6,946 bases of DNA, taken from assembly GCA_017882985.1 (NCBI GenBank), contig JADGOK010000045.1, positions 1 to 6,946 of the forward strand. Reading direction: 5' to 3'. This document shows positions 5,444 through 6,946 of this stretch, one piece after another. Numbering within the stretch: position 1 is the stretch's first letter; each line of letters begins with the position of its first letter. The DNA is from Acidimicrobiales bacterium (GTDB lineage: Bacteria; Actinomycetota; Acidimicrobiia; Acidimicrobiales; RAAP-2). The notes beneath the pieces are model-generated. The model was given only the letters and a program-made list of their open reading frames with translations, searched no databases and was not told the DNA's origin. Both the position numbers and the translations under genes were made by a program.

Positions 5444-6946
5444 GTGGCGAACGCCGTAACGAGCGACCGGTACAAGTGGATCGCGCTGTCGAACACGACC
5501 ATGGGCATCTTGATGGCGACCATCAACGGATCGATCCTGCTCATCGCCCTGCCCAACATCTTTCGTGGCATCAGACTCGATCCGCTGGCGGCGCAGAACA
5601 CCCCGTACTTCCTCTGGATCTTGATGGGATTCCTTCTCGTCACGTCCGTGCTGGTCGTGAGTCTCGGGCGCGTCGGCGACATCTACGGACGGGTGCGGAT
5701 GTACACGCTCGGCTTCGCGGTCTTTACCGTCTTCTCGATCCTCCTCGCCGCCACGTGGCTCACCGGGCCCGCGGGGGCGATGTGGATCATCATCATGCGC
5801 GTGGGACAGGGCGTCGGTGGGGCGTTCCTCTTCGCCAACTCGAACGCGATCATCACCGACGCCTTCCCCGAGAACGAGCGGGGACTGGCGCTCGGCATCA
5901 ATGGCGTCGCGGCGATCGGCGGCGCGTTCCTCGGTCTGCTGCTCGGCGGATTCCTCGCGCCCATCGAATGGCGTTTGGTCTTCCTCGTCTCGGTGCCGGT
6001 CGGCCTCTTCGGCACGGTGTGGGCCTATTTGAAACTCCAGGACAATGGCGTGCGTACGAAGGCGAAGATTGACTGGTGGGGCAACGTCTCCTTCGCCGTT
6101 GGTCTCGTGTCGATCCTGACCGGCATCGTCTACGGCCTACAGCCGTACGGCGGTCACGCCATGGGCTGGACCAGTCCCTTCGTCTTGTCGTGCCTCTTCG
6201 GGGGACTCCTCGTGCTCGTCGCCTTCGTCGTCATCGAGCAACGCGCCGAGGATCCGATGTTCCAGATGTCACTCTTCTCGAGTCGCGGATTCGCGATGGG
6301 CAACGTCGCCGCGCTGATGCTGGCGCTCGCGAGAGGCGGTCTGCAGTTCATCCTGATCATCTGGCTCCAGGGGATCTGGCTGCCGCTGCACGGGTACAGC
6401 TTCGCCCAGACACCGCTGTGGGCCGGCATCTACATGGTGCCGCTGACGGTCGGCTTCTTCATCGCCGGACCGGTGTCGGGACGACTGGCCGACCGCCACG
6501 GCGCGCGTCTCTACGCGACCACGGGCCTGTTCCTCACCGGCGTGAGCCTCGTGGGCCTGCAGGCCATCCCGATCAACTTCGCCTATCCCGTCTTCGCCGC
6601 GCTCTTGCTGCTCGTCGGACTCTCGATGGGGCTCTTCGCCGCGCCCAACACCAGCGCGGTGATGAACTCGCTGCCCGCCAACCAGCGCGGCGCCGGCGGC
6701 GCGATGTTGAACACGTTCCAGAACTCCGCGAGTGTGCTTTCGATCGGATTCTTCTTCACGGTCATCACGCTGGGACTCGCCTCGTCGTTGCCGCACTCGC
6801 TGCTCTCGGGACTGACCGGTCAGGGCGTATCTCTCGCCCAGGCCACCCAGATCTCGCACATCCCGGCGATCGGCAGTCTCTTCTCGGCCTTCCTCGGGAT
6901 CAATCCGATGCAACAGCTCCTCGGCGCGCACGTCCTTTCCCAACCC
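5444..6946 (+). CDS. MFS transporter, EmrB/QacA (DHA2, 14-TM) type drug exporter-like, 3' end outside window
   Basis: The frame is open to the last base, giving 501 codons; DHA2 proteins are commonly about 500-550 residues, so little is missing. The start is the GTG at 5444, the first usable start after the in-frame TAA at 5414, with a weak GAGAAAG about 10 bases before it. Hydrophobic segments alternate throughout, as expected for a 14-helix inner-membrane antiporter. MFS motif A is G-R-V-G-D-I-Y-G-R-V-R (75-85), in the loop between TM2 and TM3. TM4 carries RVGQGVGGAFLFANSNAIITD. TM5 has GVAAIGGAFLGLLLGG followed by WRLVFLVSVPVG. A second motif-A-like loop, SGRLADRHGARLY, lies mid-protein and PANQRGAGGAMLNTFQN near the C-terminal part. 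TM1 reads MATINGSILLIALP where classic DHA2 exporters have LDxTIVNVALP, so the usual TM1 Asp is absent, and the motif-C GP pair is G164-L165. It is divergent to marR across the operator and so likely repressed by MarR. The substrate is unknown. Confidence 0.9.
   Translation, partial: MANAVTSDRYKWIALSNTTMGILMATINGSILLIALPNIFRGIRLDPLAAQNTPYFLWILMGFLLVTSVLVVSLGRVGDIYGRVRMYTLGFAVFTVFSILLAATWLTGPAGAMWIIIMRVGQGVGGAFLFANSNAIITDAFPENERGLALGINGVAAIGGAFLGLLLGGFLAPIEWRLVFLVSVPVGLFGTVWAYLKLQDNGVRTKAKIDWWGNVSFAVGLVSILTGIVYGLQPYGGHAMGWTSPFVLSCLFGGLLVLVAFVVIEQRAEDPMFQMSLFSSRGFAMGNVAALMLALARGGLQFILIIWLQGIWLPLHGYSFAQTPLWAGIYMVPLTVGFFIAGPVSGRLADRHGARLYATTGLFLTGVSLVGLQAIPINFAYPVFAALLLLVGLSMGLFAAPNTSAVMNSLPANQRGAGGAMLNTFQNSASVLSIGFFFTVITLGLASSLPHSLLSGLTGQGVSLAQATQISHIPAIGSLFSAFLGINPMQQLLGAHVLSQP

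Noticed and set aside
5476..6072. 198-codon + strand frame inside the MFS gene
   Set aside because: The Arg/His-rich translation is out of frame with the MFS protein, which carries motif A and the transmembrane segments.
6269..6943. 224-codon open frame on the - strand opposite the MFS gene
   Set aside because: Low-complexity, Arg/Glu-rich translation opposite a transporter with clear MFS motifs; a shadow frame.
1..6946. CRISPR array, tRNA, rRNA, insertion sequence or phage/defence genes
   Set aside because: No regularly spaced repeats, no RNA gene signatures, no transposase-like or integrase-like ORF and no terminal inverted repeats were seen.

Overview
The window is high-GC bacterial DNA with short intergenic gaps and strong G/C preference at third codon positions. 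The best guess is an actinobacterium. Support comes from the codon style, a regulator gene that looks leaderless (a TANNNT -10 box 6 nt before its ATG), and an EmrB/DHA2-type exporter of a kind I associate with high-GC Gram-positives. A lineage such as Acidimicrobiia is possible, but the sequence alone does not settle it.

Region 1 (bases 1-4318, all + strand) is one tightly packed operon. It starts with the 3' end of a LivF-like ABC transporter ATPase. This overlaps by ATGA a dehydrogenase of the 3-hydroxyisobutyrate dehydrogenase family, which in turn overlaps by ATGA a 416-residue M24 'pita-bread' (Xaa-Pro peptidase/creatinase-like) protein. After an 8-base gap come the alpha and beta subunits of a thiamine-diphosphate 2-oxo acid/acetoin dehydrogenase E1, which overlap by 13 bp. 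Every visible start has a good Shine-Dalgarno sequence. The gene set suggests uptake of a small amino-acid- or amide-like compound, C-N bond hydrolysis by the M24 protein, hydroxyacid/semialdehyde oxidoreduction, and oxidative decarboxylation or cleavage of a 2-oxo acid or acetoin-like intermediate. No E2 or E3 gene follows. The M24 protein has Cys where metal-dependent relatives carry their second metal-binding Asp, so its chemistry may not be standard aminopeptidase chemistry. The substrate is unknown.

Region 2 (4319-4586) is non-coding as far as I can see. It holds an interrupted GC-rich hairpin just after the operon (a possible terminator) and a few smaller inverted repeats. A small unrecognised ORF of 89 codons follows (4587-4856) and runs convergently, 5 bp away, into the 3' end of a MarR-family regulator on the - strand.

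Region 3 (4862-6946) is a divergent regulator/exporter pair: the MarR gene (- strand) and an EmrB/DHA2-like MFS transporter (+ strand, cut by the window end after 501 codons). Between them lies a perfect 11-bp inverted repeat with a 6-bp spacer (5377-5404), which is the likely MarR operator. One arm covers nearly all of the -10 box of the apparently leaderless marR transcript. This is the layout expected for an autorepressed, ligand-induced efflux module. It looks independent of the catabolic operon upstream.
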